Shown piece by piece: positions 1 to 4,999 of a stretch of DNA of 5,660 bases. The position numbers and the translations under genes were made by a program. The notes beneath the pieces were generated by a model that worked only from the letters and a program-made list of their open reading frames with translations, searched no databases and was not told the DNA's origin. The number at the start of each line of letters is the position of its first letter. Position 1 is the stretch's first letter. The stretch lies in assembly GCA_018223415.1 (NCBI GenBank), contig JAGTTQ010000002.1, positions 1 to 5,660 of the forward strand. Direction: 5' to 3'. The stretch is from Eubacteriaceae bacterium Marseille-Q4139. Its GTDB lineage: Bacteria > Bacillota > Clostridia > Lachnospirales > Lachnospiraceae.

Positions 1-37
1 TACCGATAATATCTAATGCGTCTTTGATAGTAGGCAT
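1..37 (-). CDS. Start of an unidentified gene running off the left edge (partial)
   Basis: Only the first 12 codons are in the window, reading MPTIKDALDIIG. They are treated as a real gene start because the ATG (35-37) has a consensus AAGGAGG ribosome binding site at 47-53 with a 9-nt spacer, and a good sigma-A promoter lies just upstream (77-105). The gene therefore has its own promoter and is separate from the maintenance operon that precedes it. Twelve residues are too few to name a family. The helical, mildly acidic N-terminus does not look like a signal peptide. Confidence 0.6.
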   Translation of the reverse strand, partial: MPTIKDALDIIG

Positions 38-76
38 ATCCAATTACCTCCTTCGGTGGTACTGTTTCTTACTATT

Positions 77-105
77 ATTATACGCTATTTCTCGTCAAAA
101 ATCAA
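77..105 (-). promoter_or_regulatory. Sigma-A promoter for the left-edge gene, with a heptamer over its -35
   Basis: Minus strand: -35 TTGATT at 100-105, a 17-bp spacer, and a perfect -10 TATAAT at 77-82, giving a leader of roughly 30 nt before the ATG at 37. The -35 box overlaps GGTTGAT (101-107), the same heptamer that is clustered inside the upstream coiled-coil protein gene. The promoter also overlaps the 3' end of the 41-aa microprotein gene. I infer that the heptamer-binding protein could repress this promoter. The heptamer itself is seen directly. Confidence 0.7.
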
Positions 106-220
106 CCATTTGTTGTGACAGAGCCATCCAAAATAAAAGAAGAATCAAACCTAAAGCAATTCCTTTACTTGAGAGAATATGTGCTCCTACCGAACACATT
201 AAAATTATAAAATCTTTCAT
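95..220 (-). CDS. 41-aa hydrophobic microprotein, probably membrane-bound
   Basis: The open frame has an ATG at 218-220, 3 nt after the stop of the upstream 179-aa protein gene. Its ribosome binding site GGAGG (230-234, 9-nt spacer) lies inside the last codons of that gene, so the two are probably translated from one message. The product begins MKDFIILMCSVGAHILSSKG, then has a strongly hydrophobic run IALGLILLLFWMAL (about residues 21-34) and a short QQMVDF tail. It would form one clear membrane helix, perhaps with a second weaker one at residues 4-16. I do not recognise the family. Small membrane proteins next to plasmid stability genes include toxins and immunity or anchor proteins, but nothing here decides among these. 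The stop codon (95-97) lies in the spacer of the next promoter. Confidence 0.6.
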   Translation of the reverse strand: MKDFIILMCSVGAHILSSKGIALGLILLLFWMALSQQMVDF

Positions 221-223
221 AAC

Positions 224-763
224 TTATTGCCTCCGAAATATCCTATCAAACCAATTTTGCTTCGATTGTACCCCTTTTCCCGGCTGATCCATATTGTCAT
301 CACTATTCAAGAATTGCTGCTGAATCGTCCCCGCGTGAAGGGCCTGGGCCGCTGCCGCTGTCTGCTGGGCGGCGGCCAGCGCGTCAGTGAGCCGGGTAAT
401 GGTCTGGGCCTGCTGCTCGATCTGCCGGTCTTTCACTTCAAGCTGTCCTTGTAGCGTGTCGATGGTGGCCTGTAAAACAGAAATCACCCCATCAACCGCC
501 GCCATTTTTTCTTCATTTTTGGTTGACGCGCCATCAACCAAACCGTCAACCGCACCCGTCAACTGGTTGTCGGTGGTTGACGGTGTAATTTCAGAAAACG
601 CTTGTTTTATCAGCTTTTCACCGTCAACCTCTACCATCAACCTACCGTCAACCGTTGTCGTCAACCCCTGTAAACTGGTTGACAGTGGTTCACGCTTAAT
701 TTTTTTGAAAACAGCTTGCTTTGATACCCCTATCTCGTCGGCTATCTGCCGGATTGTTTTCAT
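224..763 (-). CDS. Helix-turn-helix/coiled-coil DNA-binding protein, pSK1 Par-like plasmid segregation candidate
   Basis: The 179-aa product has three visible parts. Residues 2-22 (MKTIRQIADEIGVSKQAVFK) form a helix-turn-helix. Residues 27-91 are a low-complexity linker with repeated V-D-G. Residues about 92-150 are a Q/A/L-rich coiled coil, followed by a polar stretch and a short basic aromatic tail WFDRIFRR (171-178) that could be amphipathic. This plan (N-terminal HTH, central coiled coil, short C-terminal tail) is that of the single-protein partition factor Par of staphylococcal pSK1, so plasmid segregation is my inferred role. The ATG at 763 overlaps the upstream gene's TGA (ATGA), which fixes the start. 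A GTG nine codons upstream is also in frame but lies inside the upstream gene. The linker-coding DNA carries a dense heptamer array, listed separately. Alternatively it could be a replication accessory protein. Confidence 0.85.
   Translation of the reverse strand: MKTIRQIADEIGVSKQAVFKKIKREPLSTSLQGLTTTVDGRLMVEVDGEKLIKQAFSEITPSTTDNQLTGAVDGLVDGASTKNEEKMAAVDGVISVLQATIDTLQGQLEVKDRQIEQQAQTITRLTDALAAAQQTAAAAQALHAGTIQQQFLNSDDNMDQPGKGVQSKQNWFDRIFRRQ
491..683. repeat. Intragenic RTCAACC/GGTTGAC heptamer array (putative centromere or iteron region)
   Basis: Ten exact heptamers lie within 193 bp. On the plus strand RTCAACC starts at 491, 533, 545, 623, 636, 647 and 660. GGTTGAC starts at 521, 575 and 677. 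A near match, GTCAACT, starts at 558. Neighbouring sites are often 11-13 bp apart, about one helical turn, and 660-666 with 677-683 form an inverted pair with a 10-bp gap. The same DNA word is translated as V-D (623, 647, 545), as L-T or L-M (660, 636) and as S-T (521, 575, 677), so all three codon registers and both orientations are used. That is hard to explain by protein repetition and suggests selection on DNA. Confidence 0.8.
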
Positions 764-1008
764 ACCTTCACGAACAGGCCCACAGGACACACACCCTTAA
801 AACCAGGCGTAGATATGTACCAGCAAGCGGGGCCTGTCGGCTCCCAGGCTACTTCAAGGGTAATCTCGTGCCAGCCATCGGGAAACAAAGCTGTAAATCC
901 TTCTCCTGCGTGTATGCCGCGCCCTTCCAGGAGCAGCCGAGGGTGCGGATCACTGTCCGCCGGATTGGGAAGCTGTATCTGCGCGATCCTCTCTTTATCC
1001 CAGCTCAT
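760..1008 (-). CDS. Small conserved-type protein, DUF5348-like
   Basis: The 82-aa product starts at an ATG (1006-1008) with a perfect AAGGAGG ribosome binding site at 1017-1023, just 3 nt after the toxin stop codon. It ends with TGA overlapping the ATG of the next gene (ATGA), so it sits inside a translationally coupled operon. The core pattern, GRGIHAGEGF (29-38), GW at 45-46, a short strand ITLEVAW (49-55) and WYI (63-65), followed by G..PVGLFVKV at the end, resembles the DUF5348 family of small beta-rich proteins common on clostridial mobile elements. That resemblance is from memory and is not certain. No catalytic residues or membrane segments are evident. Function is unknown. Position between toxin and segregation genes suggests a role in plasmid maintenance or its regulation. 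Confidence 0.75.
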   Translation of the reverse strand: MSWDKERIAQIQLPNPADSDPHPRLLLEGRGIHAGEGFTALFPDGWHEITLEVAWEPTGPACWYISTPGFKGVCPVGLFVKV

Positions 1009-1026
1009 AGACCTTTCCTCCTTCCC

Positions 1027-1299
1027 CTAAAATAAATCACTATGCGAGCCTGTCCGGGTAAGATATAAAATCAGCTCGTCCCCGTCCACTTCGTAGATCA
1101 GCAACCAATCCGGCGTAATGTGGCACTCACGACACCCCGCATAGTCCCCGGAAAGTGGATGATCCCTGTTCTTCTCCGGCAACGGCTCCCCCGCCGCCAG
1201 CTTTTTAATAATATCCGTCAGCAAAGAAATATCAAAGCCGCGTTTTTTCACGCGCTTCAAATCCTTCTGAAATTTTGTGGTTGGTCTTATGTTATACAT
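1027..1299 (-). CDS. yafQ: Type II toxin, YafQ/RelE-family mRNA endonuclease
   Basis: The 90-aa product is a ribosome-dependent mRNA interferase of the YafQ branch of RelE toxins, which cleaves mRNA in the ribosomal A site. The residues known to matter in E. coli YafQ are in place: H47 (RDHPLSG), H60 (ECHI), D64-W65 (TPDWLLIYE), H86 and F90 in the C-terminal GSHSDLF, so the toxin looks intact. The ATG at 1297-1299 lies inside the antitoxin's last codons. The antitoxin TAA is at 1292-1294, giving an 8-nt overlap, and GGAGGA at 1311-1316 is the ribosome binding site. A TTG at 1305 is an alternative start adding two residues. Tight coupling after the antitoxin is typical of this family. The next gene's ribosome binding site follows the TAG within 4 nt. 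Confidence 0.93.
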   Translation of the reverse strand: MYNIRPTTKFQKDLKRVKKRGFDISLLTDIIKKLAAGEPLPEKNRDHPLSGDYAGCRECHITPDWLLIYEVDGDELILYLTRTGSHSDLF

Positions 1300-1573
1300 C
1301 GGCAAGCAGCTCCTCCATCATCTGATCGACATTGGAATAGGTCTTGCCGAGGCTCGGATCGGCCTTCATTCTCTTTACTTCCTTGATTGCTTCGACGGTT
1401 TCAGCGTTCGGCACATCGCCGCTGATTTCAAAGGGTATTCTATACTCCCGCACCGCCTTACGCGCAAAAACATTGAACGCCGTTGTCATTGTCATTCCCA
1501 TATCAGCACAGAACGCCTCAAACTGCCGCTTCAAATCCGCGTCCATACGAATGTTAATATTTGTATTTGCCAT
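1292..1573 (-). CDS. dinJ: Type II antitoxin, RelB/DinJ family
   Basis: The 93-aa product has an N-terminal ribbon-helix-helix (residues 4-43: TNINIRMDADLKRQFEAF then helices through VFARKAVRE), the hallmark RIPFEI segment (45-50), and a C-terminal acidic/helical tail (about 58-93) that would wrap the toxin. It neutralizes the YafQ-type toxin encoded immediately downstream and, as in this family, probably represses its own promoter as a dimer. The ATG at 1571-1573 is chosen because AAAGGAG lies at 1583-1589 with a 9-nt spacer. The TTG at 1582 would overlap that site. First gene of the maintenance operon, about 30 nt downstream of its promoter. Confidence 0.93.
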   Translation of the reverse strand: MANTNINIRMDADLKRQFEAFCADMGMTMTTAFNVFARKAVREYRIPFEISGDVPNAETVEAIKEVKRMKADPSLGKTYSNVDQMMEELLADV

Positions 1574-1604
1574 AGATAGCAACTCCTTTCGCTCTTATTA
1601 TATC

Positions 1605-1630
1605 CATTGTATATCTTTTTATTTACAATG
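1605..1630. promoter_or_regulatory. Inverted-repeat operator candidate inside the TA promoter
   Basis: CATTGTA and TACAATG form a perfect 7-bp inverted repeat with a 12-bp gap (plus-strand arms 1605-1611 and 1624-1630). One arm covers the -10 box and the other touches the -35 box. DinJ/RelB antitoxins bind inverted repeats in their own promoters, so this is a natural autoregulatory operator. The palindrome is seen and the binding is inferred. Confidence 0.55.
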
Positions 1631-1634
1631 TCAA
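1606..1634 (-). promoter_or_regulatory. Sigma-A promoter of the toxin-antitoxin/maintenance operon
   Basis: Minus strand: consensus -35 TTGACA at 1629-1634, 17-bp spacer, -10 TACAAT at 1606-1611. It would start transcription near 1599, giving a leader of roughly 25 nt before the antitoxin ATG. No other promoter is visible before the left-edge promoter at 77-105, and the downstream genes overlap or nearly touch, so this promoter probably serves antitoxin, toxin, the DUF5348-like gene, the Par-like gene and the microprotein. Confidence 0.82.
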
Positions 1635-1706
1635 TATATGCTCCCGCCCGTTTACCCAAGCCCCGGCCCTTAAACTTCTACCCTGGTATGTACGCATTTA
1701 GGGGGC

Positions 1707-1732
1707 AAAAAAGCCTTGATTTATGCGGCTTT
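1707..1732 (-). terminator. Terminator-like hairpin downstream of the primase gene
   Basis: Read on the minus strand: AAAGCC, an 11-nt loop, GGCTTT, then a T run (six T at 1707-1712, three of them in the stem). The 6-bp stem is weak, but the T tract and position about 90 nt after the primase stop and 70 nt before the TA promoter fit an intrinsic terminator. The rest of 1640-1819 is GC-rich without an open frame I can support. Confidence 0.45.
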
Positions 1733-1819
1733 CCGGGCGCGGTAGCGAGGGGGCCGGTATATTTTACCCTCGGAGTGCTGAAAACGGCTTCTAAATCGTA
1801 ACAGGGGCCTTTCTGGGCC

Positions 1820-3349
1820 TTATTCCTGTCCCCCATTGTGCAGCGCGTCCACCAGCCAATCGCTCAACTCCTGGGAAGGGGACACCCGCACCGTTATATG
1901 CCCATTTTCAAAACGCACCGCTGGCGGCGGGCAATCCCACCACTTACGGACGGTTTTCGGATCAAGGCCAGTTTCCCGGTGACAGTCGGCCTTGCGCCCC
2001 TCCGGGTGTTGCTGCCGCCATTCATAAACCCGCGCCTGGGCCGTTCCGCTGCCTTTGGGCCGCCCATTTCCTTCCCTCCAATCCTTTTTCCCTTGCTGTT
2101 TCGCCTTAATGTCCCGAATAGCTCTTGCAATTTCAAGATGATCTGCTTGTTTTTGAAAATTCCGCTTATTGACCGGCATAGTCAGGCCGGAGAGCTTCGC
2201 TATATCGTCCCTGGGGAATGTCACATAGTCCTCGTTGAACATTTCCAGGGCGCAGACTACATCATCTTTTGTGAAGCGGTTTATATCCTCCACGCTCATA
2301 TCATCGTAGGGCCGGAGCAGCGCAAAAGCGTCCCGGCGCAGCTCGTCCTCGTCTATCCCGCATTTTTTCGCATAAATCGCCAGCGTCATAATGCCATAGA
2401 AACGATGGCCCACCCGGATTTCATCGGCGATCCGATGCAGCCACCAGTCATAAAGGTCACGCTTGACCGTCCAGCGGCCCCGCCGCTCCTTCTTGACGAT
2501 CCGCCGCTCATACCAATCCGGGTACTTCTCTTTCGCCTCGGCCAGCGACAGGCGGCTCTTTCTCATAAGCCCCTCAAGCCGCTGCTGTTCCCCGTTGCTG
2601 TCCGGGATATAATCAAGCAGCCGCGCCAGCTCCACCGGCCCGCCAAGCCGGAACGCCCTAACAGGGTACTCACGCCCCAGCTTCGAGCCGGAGCCGACCA
2701 CCCGAAAGCCCTGCAAAATCCCCTGCATTTGCGGCTCCTTGATGGTGGAAGTAAACTTATTCCAAATCTGCCGGGTGAGGGAATATTTCAGCTCCTTCAA
2801 GCATTTCTGGTTGTGCGGGTACATAGGCACCGGCTCTTTCAGCCCATAATACAGGTGAAGCCCTGTCCCGCTGTTTACAACAAAGGTTGCCTGGGGCAGA
2901 ATATCCTTGTTCATCTGGTGCAGCGTGTCCCGGAGCTGGGGCATACCTACCCCGTCCAGGTCAAACACCAGGGCATAGAGATACCGGGCATTTTTGCCGC
3001 ACCGCCGCCGCCCAAAATAAGAGATCGGGGACATAATCGTAAAATCAGTGTCTTGCAGCTCCCGCAGCTCGTCCAGCTCGTCAGTAATGGTACAGCGTTT
3101 CGCTTTACCGTCCCCCTCAATCTGCAAGGCAATCCCCGTTGCCTTGTCAACCTCACCTTTCGGCACCGTCACCGCAATCCCGTTTCCCTTCCTGTCCTCA
3201 AAATGGCCCTTCCTCTCGAAAGATCCTTCCGGGAAGATCTCTCGATAAAACTCATACGGCTCCACTGGCTCCAAAAACTTCTCTAAATGCTCGTTCTTTT
3301 CCCTGTAAAGTTCCCGCAGCCGTTCTAAGGCTTCTTGCTGATCCGCCAT
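1820..3349 (-). CDS. AEP-type primase / plasmid replication protein with C-terminal HTH
   Basis: The 509-aa product looks like a plasmid-encoded archaeo-eukaryotic-type primase that would prime or initiate replication of the element. The AEP signatures are visible: metal-binding FDLDGV at 129-134 (D130, D132), SGTGLHLYYG at 160-169 (H165), and the basic motif GFRVVGSGSK at 214-223. A helical PriCT-like region follows (about 300-375, with YGIMTLAIYAKKCGID). The C-terminus has an AT-hook-like GRPKGSG (429-435) and a putative helix-turn-helix (about 452-472, CHRETGLDPKTVRKWW), suitable for origin recognition. The ATG at 3347-3349 is preceded by AGAGGTG (3356-3362, 6-nt spacer) inside the end of the leader frame, whose stop is 3 nt upstream, so translation is probably coupled. 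No helicase motifs are visible, so it probably relies on a host helicase. Confidence 0.87.
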   Translation of the reverse strand: MADQQEALERLRELYREKNEHLEKFLEPVEPYEFYREIFPEGSFERKGHFEDRKGNGIAVTVPKGEVDKATGIALQIEGDGKAKRCTITDELDELRELQDTDFTIMSPISYFGRRRCGKNARYLYALVFDLDGVGMPQLRDTLHQMNKDILPQATFVVNSGTGLHLYYGLKEPVPMYPHNQKCLKELKYSLTRQIWNKFTSTIKEPQMQGILQGFRVVGSGSKLGREYPVRAFRLGGPVELARLLDYIPDSNGEQQRLEGLMRKSRLSLAEAKEKYPDWYERRIVKKERRGRWTVKRDLYDWWLHRIADEIRVGHRFYGIMTLAIYAKKCGIDEDELRRDAFALLRPYDDMSVEDINRFTKDDVVCALEMFNEDYVTFPRDDIAKLSGLTMPVNKRNFQKQADHLEIARAIRDIKAKQQGKKDWREGNGRPKGSGTAQARVYEWRQQHPEGRKADCHRETGLDPKTVRKWWDCPPPAVRFENGHITVRVSPSQELSDWLVDALHNGGQE

Positions 3350-3352
3350 TCC

Positions 3353-3532
3353 TTACACCTCTTTTCGTACATTCTGCAAACCCATAGGGGGAAAAGGGGG
3401 AGCCAAAGAGCGGCCCCTTCGGGGCCTTAAAGAGAAAGTCACCTCCCCCTTTTCCCCCTCGCTCTGGGGCATGGAAATGATGGAAAACCTTTCAGGTTTA
3501 CCACATTCCCACACCCCGCCGCTCACCCCCAT
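3353..3532 (-). CDS. 59-aa leader open frame directly upstream of the primase gene
   Basis: An ATG at 3530-3532 is preceded by GGAGGGGG (3535-3542), a good ribosome binding site with 5 nt between its GGAGG core and the ATG. The frame runs 59 codons to TAA at 3353-3355, leaving a 3-nt gap before the primase ATG, and the primase ribosome binding site is formed by its last codons (K-E-V). The predicted peptide begins MGVSGGVWECGKPERFSIIS, is rich in G, P, R and E, and has a central RPRRGR. It does not look like a folded enzyme. Part of the frame (3386-3459) is a large inverted repeat. It may be a regulatory leader peptide that controls primase translation, or a small protein of unknown function. 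A chance open frame is possible but less likely given the start signal and exact spacing. Confidence 0.45.
   Translation of the reverse strand: MGVSGGVWECGKPERFSIISMPQSEGEKGEVTFSLRPRRGRSLAPPFPPMGLQNVRKEV
3386..3459. repeat. 17-bp perfect inverted repeat enclosing a GC hairpin, in the primase leader
   Basis: The arms AGGGGGAAAAGGGGGAG (3386-3402) and its exact complement (3443-3459) enclose 40 nt. That insert contains a second perfect hairpin, GGCCCC-TTC-GGGGCC (3412-3426). No T run follows on the minus strand, so this is not a simple terminator. It lies within the 59-codon leader frame, 37-110 nt before the primase start. Possible roles are translational attenuation of the primase, a single-strand priming structure, or a protein-bound cruciform. 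Confidence 0.8.
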
Positions 3533-3596
3533 AACCCCCTCCGACTTTCTCCCTATCCGAGAGAAAATATTTTTATTATTTATCCTGGCCTAAAGG

Positions 3597-3640
3597 CCAT
3601 AGGGGGGCATATATTATCAATATATTTTATTCCCTATTTT
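3597..3640. repeat. 44-bp direct repeat, copy 1 (origin candidate region)
   Basis: A 44-bp unit starting CCATAGGGGGGCAT and continuing into an AT-rich palindromic core (ATATATT-atc-AATATAT) that ends in TTCCCTATTTT. It is identical to the copy at 3674-3717, 77 bp away start to start. Just beyond its CC-rich end (towards the primase) is an AT-rich tract (about 3561-3583) that would melt easily. Repeats next to a replication gene are typical of plasmid origins. That role is inferred. Confidence 0.85.
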
Positions 3641-3673
3641 ACGACACACTAACTCCCTGCTATCCCCTGTACC

Positions 3674-3717
3674 CCATAGGGGGGCATATATTATCAATAT
3701 ATTTTATTCCCTATTTT
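3674..3717. repeat. 44-bp direct repeat, copy 2 (origin candidate region)
   Basis: Identical over 44 bp to the copy at 3597-3640. Its right end lies next to the predicted transcription start of the primase promoter (-10 at 3725-3730), so a protein bound here would block transcription. A short related sequence, CCATAGGGGG, recurs a third time at 3382-3391 at the edge of the leader inverted repeat. The 33 bp between the copies hold no frame or promoter I can support. Confidence 0.85.
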
Positions 3718-3724
3718 TACTGTT

Positions 3725-3753
3725 ATTATAGCCTGTCCGGGCGGCTCTTGCAA
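3725..3753 (-). promoter_or_regulatory. Predicted promoter of the primase transcript, embedded in the relaxase terminator hairpin
   Basis: Minus strand: -35 TTGCAA at 3748-3753, 17-bp spacer, perfect -10 TATAAT at 3725-3730. Transcription would start near 3718, giving a leader of about 370 nt before the primase ATG. The -35 box lies in the 15-nt loop and the spacer over one arm of the hairpin at 3730-3768. No better promoter was found between here and the primase. TTGCAA matches consensus at four of six positions. Confidence 0.6.
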
Positions 3754-3768
3754 GGCCCCGGACAGGCT
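3730..3768 (-). terminator. 12-bp-stem hairpin just after the relaxase gene
   Basis: AGCCTGTCCGGG (3730-3741) and its exact complement (3757-3768) enclose a 15-nt loop, beginning 4 nt after the relaxase stop codon. On the minus strand the stem is followed by TATAATAAC, a weak tail. On the plus strand it is followed by TCTTTT, so it may also work against antisense transcription. Its position and stem strength fit the end of the relaxase transcript. Confidence 0.6.
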
Positions 3769-3772
3769 TCTT

Positions 3773-4999
3773 TTACAGCTCCATACCGCCCCAGGTGTGG
3801 CCCCGTTCCTGCTCTTGTTCCGGCTGCTGCACCTCTGGCACAGGTAGCAGCTCCCGCGCCTTTTCGACTAAGGGCCGGAACTGCTCTGGCAAGTGCTGAT
3901 CCAGAAAGTCCAGCACCGCCCCGATACCTTCCCGGAGCCGCGCCGAAATCCCGCGCTCCCAGCTCAAATCTTCTTCCAGGTATTCCACCTGCACTTTGAG
4001 CTGCCGGTTTTCATTTTCAAGCCGCTGCCGCTCCTGGGCCTCCTTCAGCTTTTCTTTCATCGAGGGGATTTTCTGCTGAAGCTGTTGGTTTTCTACCTTC
4101 AGCTCCCGCACCTTCTGCTCTGCCGCCGCGCCCCGGATCACCGCCGCCTTCAACTCCTTCACCTGCTCCACTGTCACGCCCTTGACGGCCCCTGTCAGCG
4201 TCTTTTCCGGCTGTATCGCGTCCAGATCGGGCTTAACCTTCTCCACCGCTTTCAGCAGCTTCACATTTCCTTGCAGGACCTTTCTCTGTTTTTCCAGGGC
4301 CGCGATCTCCTGCTCTGCCGCTATCACCTGTTCCTGGACAGCTTCAAGCCGTTGCGCCGCTGCCCGGTACTCTGGCAGCTCCATATGAGGGCGGCCACCG
4401 CCCAGGCTGATAATCTCAAACTCGTGCGCCTGGGCGATTTCCGTTAGGGCTTCTTTCTCCCGTTCCATCCAGGCTTTCCATTCTGTCTGCTTCCGGCCCA
4501 GCCCTTCAAATCCCTGCTGCTTTAACGCCTGTTTCATTGATACCCGCGTTGAGAGGCCCCGGCTCTGCTCCGTTGCCACCGGCACGAAGTCCACATGGAG
4601 GTGGGGCGTGGCCTCGTCCATGTGCAGCACCATATTGAACACCCGCAGATGAGGGTTGCGCTCCTGGAAGGACGCTGCAAATTCTTTGAGAGCTGCCGCC
4701 GCCCGTTCCCCTCCAGGGGAGCCGCACCCACAGTCCTCCAGGTTTCCGATCTGGAAGATTGCCTCGTGGAATAGCTTCTCCTGTTTGCTCTGCCGGATAT
4801 GCTCGTAGTAGTCTGGTATCTTGTCCCTGGTCTTTTTCTTTTTGGCGTTGTAGTCGGCCAGAGCTTCATCGAAAAGCTCGTGGTACACCTTTTTCAAATC
4901 CTCGTTGCAAAAGGTGATATTCTGCCCCGACCTGCTCCGGTCTACATTCGCCGCCGAAAAGCTCCTGTTGTTGTGCCGGATACTTCCCCGGCCCGTCAT
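3773..4999 (-). CDS. mobV: MobV-family relaxase (Mob/Pre)
   Basis: The 408-aa product is the relaxase that would nick and lead the element's DNA during mobilization by a helper conjugation system. The metal-binding triad motif HMDEATPHLHVDFVP (126-140: H126, H133, H135, with D128/E129) is the MobV signature. N-terminal RHNNR (8-12) matches motif I of MobM of pMV158 (HNxR), making H9 the candidate nucleophile, and EKLFHEAIFQIG (74-85) fits motif II. The C-terminal half (about 212-245 and 278-345) is coiled coil, as usual for dimerizing MobV proteins. The tail is Q/E/P-rich. No strong ribosome binding site precedes the ATG at 4999, and the frame is open for 14 more codons upstream, including an in-frame ATA at 5018-5020, so the true N-terminus may be longer. 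The gene lies directly downstream of the oriT candidate. Confidence 0.93.
   Translation of the reverse strand: MTGRGSIRHNNRSFSAANVDRSRSGQNITFCNEDLKKVYHELFDEALADYNAKKKKTRDKIPDYYEHIRQSKQEKLFHEAIFQIGNLEDCGCGSPGGERAAAALKEFAASFQERNPHLRVFNMVLHMDEATPHLHVDFVPVATEQSRGLSTRVSMKQALKQQGFEGLGRKQTEWKAWMEREKEALTEIAQAHEFEIISLGGGRPHMELPEYRAAAQRLEAVQEQVIAAEQEIAALEKQRKVLQGNVKLLKAVEKVKPDLDAIQPEKTLTGAVKGVTVEQVKELKAAVIRGAAAEQKVRELKVENQQLQQKIPSMKEKLKEAQERQRLENENRQLKVQVEYLEEDLSWERGISARLREGIGAVLDFLDQHLPEQFRPLVEKARELLPVPEVQQPEQEQERGHTWGGMEL

Noticed and set aside
24..287. An 87-codon plus-strand frame at the left end
   Set aside because: It is antisense to the microprotein and to the strongly signalled left-edge gene start and promoter. 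No start signal is seen on the plus strand.
491..683. CRISPR-like array interpretation of the repeated GTCAACC units
   Set aside because: The units are only 7 bp, irregularly spaced and in both orientations inside a coding gene. There are no uniform spacers or cas genes.
387..800. A 137-codon plus-strand open frame opposite the Par-like gene
   Set aside because: It overlaps the coupled minus-strand genes completely, and its repeats are the complement of the heptamer array. The minus frame has the HTH/coiled-coil plan and an ATGA junction.
1590..1634. TATAAT-like sequence downstream of the TACAAT box as the TA -10
   Set aside because: It lies 26 bp from the TTGACA box, too far for sigma-A, whereas TACAAT is at exactly 17 bp.
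1838..3286. A 482-codon open frame on the plus strand, antisense to the primase gene
   Set aside because: It mirrors the GC-rich primase codons, is rich in P, R, L and H with no recognisable domain, and the minus frame has clear AEP primase motifs and a ribosome binding site.
3439..3446. Perfect GGAGGTGA ribosome-binding sequence in the leader
   Set aside because: No ATG, GTG or TTG follows at a usable distance, and it is part of the inverted-repeat arm, so I do not call a gene start from it.
3893..4447. A 184-codon plus-strand open frame opposite the relaxase coiled coil
   Set aside because: Its leucine/phenylalanine-rich translation is the complement of the E/K/Q-rich coiled-coil codons of the relaxase. 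No ribosome binding site or domain supports it.
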